Origin: CAKVON01 sp902475665
GTDB lineage: Bacteria > Actinomycetota > Coriobacteriia > Coriobacteriales > Atopobiaceae
DNA: 64,000 nt
Direction: 5' to 3'
Assembly (NCBI GenBank): GCA_036321795.1
Contig: JAWQCY010000001.1
Span: 248,001-312,000, forward strand
This document shows positions 53,544-62,943 of the stretch, in pieces. The number at the start of each line of letters is the position of its first letter. Positions within the stretch are counted from its first letter, which is position 1. A program made the translations under genes and the position numbers. The notes beneath the pieces are model-generated. The model was not told where the DNA came from and did no database searches. It worked only from the letters and a program-made list of their open reading frames with translations.

Positions 53544-54800
53544 TTGACGACCCACGACACCGACAACGAGGCGGGCAGCACCCGCGTTCGCCCCGACGCG
53601 ATCGACCCGACCGAGCCGCTTGCCGCGGACGCCGGGCACGAGTGCCACGGCAAGCTCGCGGCGCTTCTGGGCAGGCACCCCCGTTGGGCGCTTGTGGGCG
53701 TCGCTGTGGCCGTCGTCGTGGCGTACGTGCTGGTTCTTTTGCTCGTGCTTCCGCCCAGGCTTCGGGACCGTCAGGTCCTGAGCGACGCCAACGCGCCGGC
53801 GTGGGCCGCCGACGACCAGCTGACCGAATCGGCCTTTGCGAGCAACGACGCCTACAAGATCGTCGACCGCAAGGTCGTGGGCGTGACGGACAACGGGCAC
53901 AACGCGAAGGTCGCGACCGTCGAGTTCACCTTCGAGAACGAGAGCTTCCGCGTGGTCGTCACGGCCACGCTCGACTACAGCCTGGTCGGACGCAAGTGGG
54001 TCTCGCACGAGGCCGACGTCACGAGTGTGCGGGCCACGCCCATCGCCGCGCCCGACGCCGATGACGTCGTCGCGGCGATCGACCGGGTCCTGGCAAAGGC
54101 ACCGAGCTCGGGCGGGCTGACGCTGGAGCAGATCTACTCGGGCGGCGAGTTCGAGGTCACGGGCTCCGAGCTCGCCGACGACGCGACCTCGGCGACGGTC
54201 ACGATCGCGGCCGAGCATGCGGTCGGCCTGTACGAGTACGACGGGACCATCACCGCCACGTTTGCCTTCCGCGCCGGCGGGGAGTCGCTTGACGCCGGGA
54301 CCTGGGAGCTCGAGTCGGCCGAGGCGACCGACGCCTCATACGAGCATGGCCGGGTATCCCTGGTGGGGAAGTGGGAGGGCAAGCTGTCCGCCAGCACGAC
54401 CTCCGCCGTCCTTCTCAACACGGGGCGTTGCACCGCGGCCGAGTCGCGCCCGCTGACGCTGGACGTAAAGTCGTTCGACCCGGAGTCGGGCAAGATGGTC
54501 TGCGGCGTCTCGTTCGTCTCGCACGACCACGACGCGCTGGCAGCGGACGCCGCAGGCAGCGACGGCGACGCCGAGGTGAGCCTGGACGACGAGGTGATCC
54601 TTCTGGACCCCAAGACGCTTACGGGCACATGGTCGCCCGCGAGCTCGGACCGCTCGAAGGGTGCCTACAGCCTGGAGTTTCTGAACGAGGGCGGCGTGTG
54701 GGAGGTTCGCGTGACCAGCGGCGTCGCCGGCAGCGACGGCTTTCTCGCGTGGGGCTACACGACGTTCAGGGACACGTACGTGCTCGGCCGAAAGGGCTAG
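53544..54800 (+). CDS. Single-pass membrane protein of unknown function
   Basis: The 418-residue protein begins at a TTG after GAGAAGGACG. The cytoplasmic N-terminus (about 47 residues, acidic) is followed by one membrane segment (about 48-70, rich in V, A and L) and a large outer beta-rich domain. The outer domain is Ser/Thr/Asp rich with two Cys (GRCTAAES and MVCGVSF) that could form a disulfide. No family is recognised. The last four bases overlap the end of the gene on the opposite strand (CTAG). Confidence 0.75.
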   Translation: MTTHDTDNEAGSTRVRPDAIDPTEPLAADAGHECHGKLAALLGRHPRWALVGVAVAVVVAYVLVLLLVLPPRLRDRQVLSDANAPAWAADDQLTESAFASNDAYKIVDRKVVGVTDNGHNAKVATVEFTFENESFRVVVTATLDYSLVGRKWVSHEADVTSVRATPIAAPDADDVVAAIDRVLAKAPSSGGLTLEQIYSGGEFEVTGSELADDATSATVTIAAEHAVGLYEYDGTITATFAFRAGGESLDAGTWELESAEATDASYEHGRVSLVGKWEGKLSASTTSAVLLNTGRCTAAESRPLTLDVKSFDPESGKMVCGVSFVSHDHDALAADAAGSDGDAEVSLDDEVILLDPKTLTGTWSPASSDRSKGAYSLEFLNEGGVWEVRVTSGVAGSDGFLAWGYTTFRDTYVLGRKG

Positions 54801-55279
54801 CGCGTGCCGCCGTAGCTCAGCAGCCAGTCGATCTCCTCGGGCTTGAGGCCGTGCTTGTCGAAGACGACGACCGAGCGCTCGCCAAAGCGCAGGGCGACGT
54901 GGTCGGCAAGGTCGATGGCCTCCTCGCAGAAGCCCCACTCGAACTCGCGGTCGCCCAGGGTGGACTCGACCTTGATGCCCTTGTCGTCGGCGACGGTCTT
55001 GACGAAGCGGTCCAGAAGCAGTGAGTTTACCTTGCGGGCACCCGCGCGCGAGATCATCGGGACGATGACGTTGGCCAGCGCGATCATGGCGATGCCGCAG
55101 ATCAGGAAGGTCCACGGCTGCTTGTGGAAGTAGCTGCTCGCGGCGGCGGCCCCCAGGTCAATGATGCCGAAGGCGGTCAGCGCCAGGCGGAACGTCTTGT
55201 TGCGGCCGGCACGGGAGGCGATCTTGTTGAGGGCCTCGACGTCGGACTCGTCGTAACGCTTCTTCTGGGCGATTCTCAT
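54797..55279 (-). CDS. Two-pass membrane protein, possibly YcxB-like
   Basis: This 160-residue protein has a basic N-terminus, two membrane segments (about 30-50 and 55-76), and a C-terminal soluble domain ending FGERSVVVFDKHGLKPEEIDW. The layout recalls YcxB-type proteins but the motif match is weak. GGAAGGCACGCGC precedes the ATG. Function unknown. Confidence 0.6.
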   Translation of the reverse strand: MRIAQKKRYDESDVEALNKIASRAGRNKTFRLALTAFGIIDLGAAAASSYFHKQPWTFLICGIAMIALANVIVPMISRAGARKVNSLLLDRFVKTVADDKGIKVESTLGDREFEWGFCEEAIDLADHVALRFGERSVVVFDKHGLKPEEIDWLLSYGGTR

Positions 55280-55427
55280 GCGCGTGCCTTCCTGTTTCGC
55301 CGCCACGCGGGCGGCGGGGTGTCTTCATTCGTGCGCGGCGTTGCCGCGGCAAGAGGCATCATAGCGCGGACGGGTGCCGTGGCTAAACAGGTTGGCTGAT
55401 TTTTAGGCCAAAGGCATCGGGCCGAAA

Positions 55428-55685
55428 CTAGACGAGCTGAATCTTGAGCGACATCTCGAGTCCTTCCGCGATGCGGCTAAGGGAGCAGAGCGACGGGGAC
55501 ACGACGCCCGACTCGATGCGGTAGAGGGTGGAGCGGGGCATCTCGCAGCGCTCGGAAAGCGCGTTGAGGGTCACGCCGCGCTCCTTGCGGACGGCACGCA
55601 CGTAGGCGCCGATGTGATCGGGGTCGGTGGGGACGGAGATGTCGATGGCGTCCGACTCGGTGGCATTGGTAACTCGCTCGGCCAT
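55428..55685 (-). CDS. Small XRE-type helix-turn-helix regulator
   Basis: The 85-residue protein is a bare HTH_XRE domain (IGAYVRAVRKERGVTLNALS, then RSTLYRIESGVVSPSLCSLSRIAEGLEM). AGGAGTGAATA precedes the ATG. It is on the same strand as feoAB but 130 bases away in the upstream direction of feoAB's end, so it is separate. Its targets are unknown. Confidence 0.85.
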   Translation of the reverse strand: MAERVTNATESDAIDISVPTDPDHIGAYVRAVRKERGVTLNALSERCEMPRSTLYRIESGVVSPSLCSLSRIAEGLEMSLKIQLV

Positions 55686-55743
55686 TATTCACTCCTAGCT
55701 ATCGAATCTTGCTGAGAAGAGAGTACTCATGCATGATTGAGCC

Positions 55744-55760
55744 GCCTGCCCGGAGGCAGG
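55744..55760. terminator. Possible hairpin after feoAB
   Basis: CCTGCC/GGCAGG with a four-base loop lies in the spacer between the feoAB stop and the XRE gene. The stem is short and has no T-run. Confidence 0.3.
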
Positions 55761-55814
55761 GCTGGTTCGCTAGTTTTAACTTTAGCCGACATGTGGCATT
55801 TTCGCAGCCCAAAG

Positions 55815-58172
55815 TTACGCCAAGCCCGCCAACGTCAGGACGCAGCGCACGACGAAGGCCGCGACCCAGGCCACGCCCACCTGCAGCCCGAACATCAACG
55901 CCGCGTACTTGCCGCCCAGCTCGCTGCGGACGGTGCCGATGGCGGCAACGCACGGCGGGTACAGCAGCGTGAACACCAAAAAGACGTATGCGGTGGCGGG
56001 TGCGAACACCCCGGACAGCGCCGCCGTCGAGGTCGAGCCCAGAAGCACCGTCAGCGTCGAGATGACGCTCTCCTTGGCCATCAGGCCGCAGAGTAGCGCG
56101 GTCGAGGCGCGCCAGTCGCCAAAGCCAAGCGGCGCGAACACCGGCGCGATCAGGCCGCCGATGCCGGCGAGCATGCTCTGCGACTGGTCGCTCACCACGT
56201 TAAAGCGGATGTCGAACGTCTGCAGGAACCAGATGGCCACCGTCGCCGCAAAAATCACCGTAAAGGCCTTGGTCACGAAGCCCTTGGCCTTGTCCCACGC
56301 AAGGCGCAGCGTGGTCGAGGGGCTGGGCATGCGGTAGTTGGGGAGCTCCATGATAAAGGGGACGGGGTCGCCCTTGAACGCCGTGCGGTTGAGAAGTGCC
56401 GCCACGACCATCCCCACCAGGATGCCCAGCAGGTACAGGGACACCATCGCGGGCACCGTGGCGTGCGGGAAGAACGCCGCGCACAAAAGCCCGTACACGG
56501 GCAGCTTTGCCGAGCAGCTCATGAACGGGGTCAGAAGCACCGTCATCTTGCGGTCGTGCTCGGAGGGCAGGGTGCGGGTGGACATGATGGCGGGCACGCT
56601 GCAGCCAAAGCCCACGAGCATCGGCACGAAGCTGCGGCCCGAAAGGCCAAAGCGACGCAGGAACTTGTCCATCACGAAGGCCACGCGGGCCATGTAGCCC
56701 GAGTCCTCCAGGATCGACAGCAGCAGGAACAGCACCACGATGATGGGCAGGAACGACAGGACGCTGCCCACGCCGGGCAGGATGCCGTCGACCACCATCG
56801 AGCGCACGACGGGGCTGGTGCCAAACGACGTCAGGCCCGCGTCCACGGCTGCGATGATCGCGTCGACCAGCTGCTCCATCACGCCTTGCAGCGCGGCTCC
56901 CACCACGCCGAAGGTGAGCCAGAACACCAGCCCCATGATGAGAAGAAACATCGGGATGGCGGTGTGGCGTCCGGTGAGGACGCGGTCGATCGCCTGAGAG
57001 CGCCTGTGCTCGCGGCTCTCGTGCGGCTTGACCACGCACTCGGCGCAGACGTCCTCGATGAACGAGAAGCGCATGTCGGCCAGCGCGGACATGCGGTCGT
57101 GGCCGGACTCGCTCTCCATCTGGCGGATGATGTGCTCGATCGCGTCGAGCTCGTTCTTGTCGAGCCCCAACGCCTGCGTCACGAGTTCGTCGCCCTCGAC
57201 CAGCTTGGTCGCGGCAAAGCGCAGCGGGATGCGGGCGGCGCGCGCATGGTCCTCCACCAGGTTGGCGATGCCGTGGATGCAGCGGTGTAGGGCGCCCTTG
57301 TCGTCGCCATCCTCCGAGCAGAAGTCGACCCGCCCGGGCTTCTCGCCATAGCGCGCCACGTGCATGGCATGGTCCACGAGCTCGCCGATGCCCTCGTTTC
57401 TGGCGGCCGAAATCGGCACGACGGGCACGCCCAGGAGGTCCTCGAGCTTGTTGACGTCGACCGTGCCGCCGTTTGCCGTGACCTCGTCCATCATGTTGAG
57501 GGCCACGACCATGGGGCGGTCGAGCTCCATCAGCTGCAGCGTGAGGTAGAGGTTTCGCTCGATGTTGGTCGCGTCGATGATGTCGATGATCGCGTCGGGG
57601 CGCGAATCGAGGATGAACTGCCGGCTGACGACCTCCTCGCCGGTGTAGGGGGACAGCGAGTAGATGCCGGGCAGGTCGGTGACCGTGGCCTCAGGATGGT
57701 TGCGGATCGTGCCGTCCTTGCGGTCGACGGTGACGCCGGGGAAGTTGCCCACGTGCTGGTTGGAGCCGGTCAGCGCGTTGAACAGCGTGGTCTTGCCGCA
57801 GTTCTGGTTGCCGGCGAGCGCAAAGCTGATGGGCTGGCCCTCGGGCACGGCGGTCTTGGTGCGGCGCGGGTGGTAGCCCTCGCCCAGGGCGGGGTGGGCC
57901 GTGGAGCCGGTGCGCGGCGCCCGGCGTGGCTCGGTGTCGGTGTCGTGGACGTCGACCAGCTTGATGCGCGCGGCGTCGGCGCGCTGCAGTGTCAGCTCGT
58001 AGCCGCGCAGGCGGATCTCCATCGGGTCGCCCATGGGGGCGTACTTCATCATGGTGACCTCGGTCCCCGGCGTCAGTCCCATGTCCAGGATGTGTTGCCT
58101 CAGGGCCTTGTCGTCGGACTCGACCGACGCGACGATCGCGTCGTGGGCGATCTCCAGGTTGTCCAACCTCAT
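55815..58172 (-). CDS. feoB: Ferrous iron transporter, FeoA-FeoB fusion
   Basis: This 785-residue product joins a FeoA-like SH3 domain (about 1-75: LRQHILDMGLTPGTEVTMM) to a full FeoB. The FeoB G1 loop is GNQNCGKTTLF (121-131), with DLPGIYSLSPYTGEE, NMMDE and two gate regions (LVGFGCSVPAIMSTRTL, LTPFMSCSAKLPVY). The ATG at 58172 follows TTGGAGCATTCGC. A TATAGT box lies at 58291-58296 on the minus strand. It imports Fe(II) into the cell. The spacer before the start has half-sites GTTAGC and GGCTAGC that could bind a DtxR/MntR-type regulator. Confidence 0.93.
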   Translation of the reverse strand: MRLDNLEIAHDAIVASVESDDKALRQHILDMGLTPGTEVTMMKYAPMGDPMEIRLRGYELTLQRADAARIKLVDVHDTDTEPRRAPRTGSTAHPALGEGYHPRRTKTAVPEGQPISFALAGNQNCGKTTLFNALTGSNQHVGNFPGVTVDRKDGTIRNHPEATVTDLPGIYSLSPYTGEEVVSRQFILDSRPDAIIDIIDATNIERNLYLTLQLMELDRPMVVALNMMDEVTANGGTVDVNKLEDLLGVPVVPISAARNEGIGELVDHAMHVARYGEKPGRVDFCSEDGDDKGALHRCIHGIANLVEDHARAARIPLRFAATKLVEGDELVTQALGLDKNELDAIEHIIRQMESESGHDRMSALADMRFSFIEDVCAECVVKPHESREHRRSQAIDRVLTGRHTAIPMFLLIMGLVFWLTFGVVGAALQGVMEQLVDAIIAAVDAGLTSFGTSPVVRSMVVDGILPGVGSVLSFLPIIVVLFLLLSILEDSGYMARVAFVMDKFLRRFGLSGRSFVPMLVGFGCSVPAIMSTRTLPSEHDRKMTVLLTPFMSCSAKLPVYGLLCAAFFPHATVPAMVSLYLLGILVGMVVAALLNRTAFKGDPVPFIMELPNYRMPSPSTTLRLAWDKAKGFVTKAFTVIFAATVAIWFLQTFDIRFNVVSDQSQSMLAGIGGLIAPVFAPLGFGDWRASTALLCGLMAKESVISTLTVLLGSTSTAALSGVFAPATAYVFLVFTLLYPPCVAAIGTVRSELGGKYAALMFGLQVGVAWVAAFVVRCVLTLAGLA

Positions 58173-58357
58173 GCGAATGCTCCAAAATGGCGGCTGCCGA
58201 CGGTCGTGCGCCTGACAGACGCCGTTGGGCCAACGTGGCTTCTCCCAGTTGGGAGGCATCATGCTAGCCTACGTGTTTTATTCAGCTAACACTATAACGC
58301 GCATGCCGAGAAGTACGTCCGCCGTGACGCGGTTAGCGCCATGACTAATAGGCAATA

Positions 58358-58385
58358 AAAAATCGGAGCCCCGAAGGACTCCGAT
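58358..58385 (-). terminator. Terminator of tRNA-fMet
   Basis: ATCGGAG/CTCCGAT is followed on the minus strand by six T residues. Confidence 0.85.
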
Positions 58386-58396
58386 CATTCAAGTTA

Positions 58397-58473
<77 letters not shown>

Positions 58474-58826
58474 ATATTGGGTACGCCTCAGCGCAAGAAA
58501 ACATACTATGCGTCACGCGGAGTAGAGTCAACAACTTGTTTGTGGGGGCGTGGAAATGTGTCGACATCTTCACAATTCGTTTTTGTGGTCTGCCTTGATG
58601 TCTGCTTTGCGGCTTGAGTGTTCGGTCTAGGGGCGACGCATGGCTCGCCTGCAGCGTGGAATCGTGCAGGTGGCGTGGGTCGCATGTGGCGCTGGTGGGG
58701 TTGGCGAGGCAAGCGGGGTTGATTGACGCCTGGGCGCTAAAATGGACTCTCGATAATAAGTACGAGGTGAAAGCCCTTCTCGGTAGTGAACTTGGGCTGC
58801 GATGGGGTGTGTGGGGGAGGCTTTGC
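58474..58826. other. 353-base intergenic region upstream of the two-component genes
   Basis: No gene is supported. A TTGACG (58723-58728) is followed by TAAAAT (58738) and GATAAT (58752), but neither has proper spacing. The promoter of the response-regulator gene is probably here. Confidence 0.5.
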
Positions 58827-59501
58827 ATGGCTCTCGTGTACGTGATCGAGGACGATTCCGCCATTCGCGGCGAGCTTGAGGAGCTGTTGCGTCGCGAGGG
58901 CTATGAGGTGGAGTGCGCCACGGAGTTTGGCGACGGGACGGCCGCGGGCGCGCTTGCCGCGAACCCGGACATCGTCCTGTTGGACCTGACGCTTCCCAGG
59001 ACCGACGGGCAGTTTGTCTGTCGGGAGCTGCGGCAGGCCTCTGACGTGTCTATCGTTGTGCTGACGTCCCGCACGACCGAGGTCGACGAGGTCATGAGCA
59101 TGAGCCTGGGTGCCGACGACTTCGTGGCGAAGCCGTACAGCCCGCGCGTCCTTCTGGCCAGGATGGCCGCCCTCCTGCGTCGTGCGCAGGGGTCCGACGA
59201 GGCGCGTTCGACGCTGGAGCGCGGCGGCGTGACGCTGGACTTGGCACGGTCGCGCGCGGCTCACGGTGGCCGTGAGGTGGAGCTGACCAAGAACGAGATG
59301 CGAATCCTGGCACTTCTCATCAGGCGCGGAGGGACGATCGTGTCTCGCGAGGCGCTCATGCGCGAGCTGTGGGAGTCGGACGCGTTTGTGGACGACAACA
59401 CGCTGACGGTCAACGTGGCTCGCCTGCGTCAGGCCCTGGAGAAGATCGGCGTGGTCGATTGGCTGGTCACGCACCGCGGCCAGGGGTATTCGGTCCGATG
59501 A
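58827..59501 (+). CDS. OmpR/PhoB-type response regulator
   Basis: The 224-residue protein has a receiver domain with the phosphoacceptor Asp53 (IVLLDLTLPRTDG), acid residues near 8-10 (IEDD), Lys in VAKPYS, and a C-terminal winged-helix domain (TKNEMRILALLIRR, SREALMRELW). It is the typical size for a Bce/Vnc-type regulator. It precedes and overlaps the histidine kinase by four bases. With the ABC transporter next door it forms an antimicrobial-peptide sensing module. Confidence 0.93.
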   Translation: MALVYVIEDDSAIRGELEELLRREGYEVECATEFGDGTAAGALAANPDIVLLDLTLPRTDGQFVCRELRQASDVSIVVLTSRTTEVDEVMSMSLGADDFVAKPYSPRVLLARMAALLRRAQGSDEARSTLERGGVTLDLARSRAAHGGREVELTKNEMRILALLIRRGGTIVSREALMRELWESDAFVDDNTLTVNVARLRQALEKIGVVDWLVTHRGQGYSVR

Positions 59502-60616
59502 GCGCGCGTCGGGATGTGGGACGCGCTCGTTCGGGCGGCCGGCGGCTGGCAGGGCTTGGCCCCTGGCTGTGGTCGCGCGCGGTGGCAGTGGTCCCCATGG
59601 TTGTGGCGTTGGCGTTCGTGGTGCTGGTCCTGCTGGCGTCCGGCGCCTCGCGCGACATGGCGCTTCTGGTGTGCGGCATGGTTGCGCTTGCCTTCGCGGC
59701 GGCGCTTCTCGTCGCGTATGCCCGTGGCCGCTCCTGGTGGGCGGGGCTGGCGGACCTGTCTTGCGAGGCGGACAACCCTCGCCTGGTGTCGCAGATGGCC
59801 GAGGAGCCCGTCCTGCCCGAGCAGCGCCTCGCGGCCGACGTGCTGGACCAGGTAACCCGTTCGGCGAACGACGAGGTCGCCGAGTACCGCAGGCAGATGC
59901 GCGAGTATCGCGAGTACGTGGAGACGTGGGTCCACGAGGCCAAGTCGCCGCTGGCGGCAGCCAACCTGATGCTGGACAACCTCGCGGCAGACCCGCGGTC
60001 CCTGGCGGACGACCCCGTCAGGCTCGAGGCCCTGGGAGACGAGCTGCATCGCGTTGGCGGCTACATCGAGCAGGCGCTGTTCTTCGCGCGGTCGGAGTCG
60101 CTCGAGCGCGACTACGTGATTCGCCGCCACAGGTTGCGCGACGTTGTGGGGGCAGCCCTGCGCGAGTCGTCTCGCGAGCTGATCGCAGCGCATGTGGCCC
60201 CGCGGCTGGGGGAGGGCCTGGACCTGGAGGTCCTTACGGACGAGAAGTGGCTTGCGTTCGTGATCGGGCAGCTGCTGCAGAACACCGTGCGCTACGTGCG
60301 TCCGGATGCCGAGGGCGGTGCGTTCGTATCCTTCTCGGCAATGCTATTGGACGAGGGGCGTGCCGACGAACGGGTGCGCCTGGTCGTGGCGGACAACGGC
60401 TGCGGGACGTCGGCGGCGGATCTGCCGCGCGTGTTCGAGCGCGGGTTTACGGGTGACAACGGGCGCACGCACAAGCAGTCGACGGGTCTGGGCCTGTGGC
60501 TGGTGGCGAGGCTGTGCGACAAGATGGGCGTTGCCGTGTCGGCGGAGTCTGAGGTCGGACGGTCCTTCTCGGTAGTGCTGGAGTTTCCGTCCAACAAGAT
60601 GCACTACTTCGAGTAG
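59498..60616 (+). CDS. Intramembrane-sensing histidine kinase, BceS-like
   Basis: This 372-residue kinase has two membrane segments (about 27-48 and 55-74) with almost no extracellular loop, the hallmark of intramembrane-sensing kinases that take their signal from a partner transporter. The phosphoacceptor is His146 in WVHEAKSPLAA, with N-box QLLQNTVRYV and ATP-binding DNGCGT and STGLGLWL. Its start overlaps the regulator stop (ATGA). A terminator hairpin follows. Confidence 0.93.
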   Translation: MSARRDVGRARSGGRRLAGLGPWLWSRAVAVVPMVVALAFVVLVLLASGASRDMALLVCGMVALAFAAALLVAYARGRSWWAGLADLSCEADNPRLVSQMAEEPVLPEQRLAADVLDQVTRSANDEVAEYRRQMREYREYVETWVHEAKSPLAAANLMLDNLAADPRSLADDPVRLEALGDELHRVGGYIEQALFFARSESLERDYVIRRHRLRDVVGAALRESSRELIAAHVAPRLGEGLDLEVLTDEKWLAFVIGQLLQNTVRYVRPDAEGGAFVSFSAMLLDEGRADERVRLVVADNGCGTSAADLPRVFERGFTGDNGRTHKQSTGLGLWLVARLCDKMGVAVSAESEVGRSFSVVLEFPSNKMHYFE

Positions 60617-60674
60617 GGCGGGACGGCGCGGGTTGCCGTCGTGGCCAGTCGGGCACACGTCCGCAGCAGCAAAG

Positions 60675-60700
60675 GGGCGAGGCCCTTTCGAGCCTCGCCC
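60675..60700. terminator. Bidirectional terminator between kinase and permease
   Basis: GGGCGAGGC/GCCTCGCCC with an eight-base loop separates two converging units. Confidence 0.75.
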
Positions 60701-60759
60701 GGGTGATTGATGGCGCATATGGATGTGGCAACGGCCGTGCCGCCTTGCGCGATTGCGCC

Positions 60760-62943
60760 CTACTCCGACCTGGACACGCGGATGGCGTCGCGGACGATGC
60801 CGTGGCTCATGGCGTAGGTCACCACGAAGTAGCCGCCGTATGCCACGAGGAAGATCGCGCAGGTCAGGTTGACCATTCCGCCGATGGTGAGTCCGCCGAA
60901 CAGGCGCACCAGCTTGATGATCACGTGCAACGCCACGGCCGAGTGGGCGATGCCCATGGCAAGCGGGAAGAGGAAGAACACCGCCTGCTGGGCAAGCACC
61001 GAACGCGAGATTTGCCTGTCGTCGCAGCCAAGCTCGGCGAGCACGCGGTAGCTGCGGCTGGAGTCGGTGACGCCCGAGAGCTGCTGGATCGCCAGAATCG
61101 CGGCGCAGGCGACCACGAGCACGAAACCGATGTAGATGGCCAGGTAGCTGACGAGGCCGCGCGTGGAGTTCATCTGGTAGAACATCTCGCTGCGGAGGGT
61201 GCCGATGCCCCAGAAGGCGATGTTGTAGCCCTTCTTGTCGAAGATCTCCGAGCCAATCGTGCCGCTCTCGCGGTCGAAGCCAAACAGCTCGTCGCCCTTC
61301 TCGACGGAAACGTCCTTGCGGTAGTTGACGTCGAGGCAGGAGTAGTTGAGGGCCAGGCCGGCGTCGTCCACGACGCTGTCGGGGACGACGACCGTGCCGG
61401 AGTTGGAGCCCATGGCCGAGTCGCTCAGCGAGCTCGCCTCGATGTCGACCTTGGTCGCGGCAGGCTTGAGGGTGTGGCCCGCAAGCTCGAAGGTCAGGCC
61501 CTGGGACATCACCGCGTCGTAGAACTCGGTGATCGACTCGCCCAGGTCGCAGGTGATGACGTAGCCGTTGCCGCCGAGGTCGACCTGCTGCTTGCCGGTG
61601 TAGGCCATCAGGCGGTTGTAGTCGCTCTCGCGGATGACGTCGAGGCCCCAGGTGTCGGCGTCGGACCCGTTCATGCCGCCGGGAAGCTCCCTGCCGGTGC
61701 GTCTGGACATGTCCAGAAGGCCGAACGCGCACTTGTCGCCGTTGTTGAGCTGGTCGGTGGTGAGCGAGTGGTAGACGTCGACCTGACAGGTCCTGTCGGC
61801 GACCTTGCTCGTGTCGATGCCGTTCTCGGCGAGCTCGGCGACGATGTCGACAGGCTCGGTAGGCGCACGGAACTCGTAGGCCTTGCCGTCGGCGTCGGAC
61901 GCGGTCCCCTCGGTCTGGTTGTAGATGACGGCCTGGCTGAAGTCGACGGGGTTCACGCGCTCAACGGCGCCGGTCATGGCGCTGACGATGGACATTCCGC
62001 AGGTCACCGAGGTGATCGCGAAGAACAGGATCATCGAGATGACGGCCATCGAGACCGACACCGTGTTCACCTTGGCGGCCAGCTGGCGCATCGTGAACAT
62101 GTTGAGCCCGCGCCAGTAGACCCCTCGCAGCGTCTGCAAAAGCCTGACGAGAAGACCCGAGAGGCCGAAGAAGAACAGGACCGTGCCCAGGGTGACGAGG
62201 CCCGTGGTGACCTCGAACTGCATTATGGCCGCGTCGATCTCGTTGCTCGGTGCGGTGACGGGGAGGCCGTCGCGCAGCAGGCGTGCGTAGGCGACCCCGA
62301 TGCAGACGGCGCCGACGACGCAGATGATGCCCGAGAGCAGCTGGTTTCTCGTCTTGACCGCCTCGTTTTTGCGGCCAGAGCCCATGAGGTCGACGAGCTG
62401 CGCGCGACGGACCACGCGCAGGTTGAACACAAGCGTGACCAGGAAGATCGTGACGAGGCAGCCCATGGTGAGCATCAGGGCGTCGGGCGAGAAGATGAAG
62501 CGGAAGTTGGCGATCTGCGTCTTGAACAGTGACGCCGTGAAGAAGACCATGAGCTGCGACAGGCCGACGCCGCACAGAAGGCCCAACGCGAGCGCCCCGC
62601 CCGAGACGACGGCCGTCTCCAGCGCCATGACGCGTGCGACCTGGCCGCGGGTCATGCCCAAGACCTGGTACAGGCCGAACTCCTTGTTGCGGCGCCGCAT
62701 GATGAAGTTGTTGGCGTACACCATGAGAAAGCCCATGACCACGCCGAGGAACATGGTGAGCCCGCCAAGCAGCCTCTCGATAAGGTAGGCGACATCCGGG
62801 TCGTTGATGCCGGCGACGTCGACCTGCAGGCTGATGGTGTTGAACGCGTAGAAGATGGTCACGCCGAGCGTGAGGGTCAGAAGGTAGATGAGGTAGTCTC
62901 GGCCGGCTCGGCGGACGTTTCCCCAGGCCAGCTTAAAGAGCAT
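60760..62943 (-). CDS. ABC transporter permease, FtsX-domain, BceB-like
   Basis: The 727-residue permease has about ten membrane segments in 3+1+... FtsX-type groups, with a large external domain between them (about residues 325-580) rich in polar residues. This is the build of Bce permeases that bind and remove lantibiotics or bacitracin-like peptides. Residues NNFIMRRRNKEFGLYQVLGMTRGQ mark the FtsX-type coupling helix. The ATG at 62943 lies inside the end of the ATPase gene (11-base overlap) behind GAGGG. The GTG at 62955 is a weaker alternative. Confidence 0.9.
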   Translation of the reverse strand: MLFKLAWGNVRRAGRDYLIYLLTLTLGVTIFYAFNTISLQVDVAGINDPDVAYLIERLLGGLTMFLGVVMGFLMVYANNFIMRRRNKEFGLYQVLGMTRGQVARVMALETAVVSGGALALGLLCGVGLSQLMVFFTASLFKTQIANFRFIFSPDALMLTMGCLVTIFLVTLVFNLRVVRRAQLVDLMGSGRKNEAVKTRNQLLSGIICVVGAVCIGVAYARLLRDGLPVTAPSNEIDAAIMQFEVTTGLVTLGTVLFFFGLSGLLVRLLQTLRGVYWRGLNMFTMRQLAAKVNTVSVSMAVISMILFFAITSVTCGMSIVSAMTGAVERVNPVDFSQAVIYNQTEGTASDADGKAYEFRAPTEPVDIVAELAENGIDTSKVADRTCQVDVYHSLTTDQLNNGDKCAFGLLDMSRRTGRELPGGMNGSDADTWGLDVIRESDYNRLMAYTGKQQVDLGGNGYVITCDLGESITEFYDAVMSQGLTFELAGHTLKPAATKVDIEASSLSDSAMGSNSGTVVVPDSVVDDAGLALNYSCLDVNYRKDVSVEKGDELFGFDRESGTIGSEIFDKKGYNIAFWGIGTLRSEMFYQMNSTRGLVSYLAIYIGFVLVVACAAILAIQQLSGVTDSSRSYRVLAELGCDDRQISRSVLAQQAVFFLFPLAMGIAHSAVALHVIIKLVRLFGGLTIGGMVNLTCAIFLVAYGGYFVVTYAMSHGIVRDAIRVSRSE

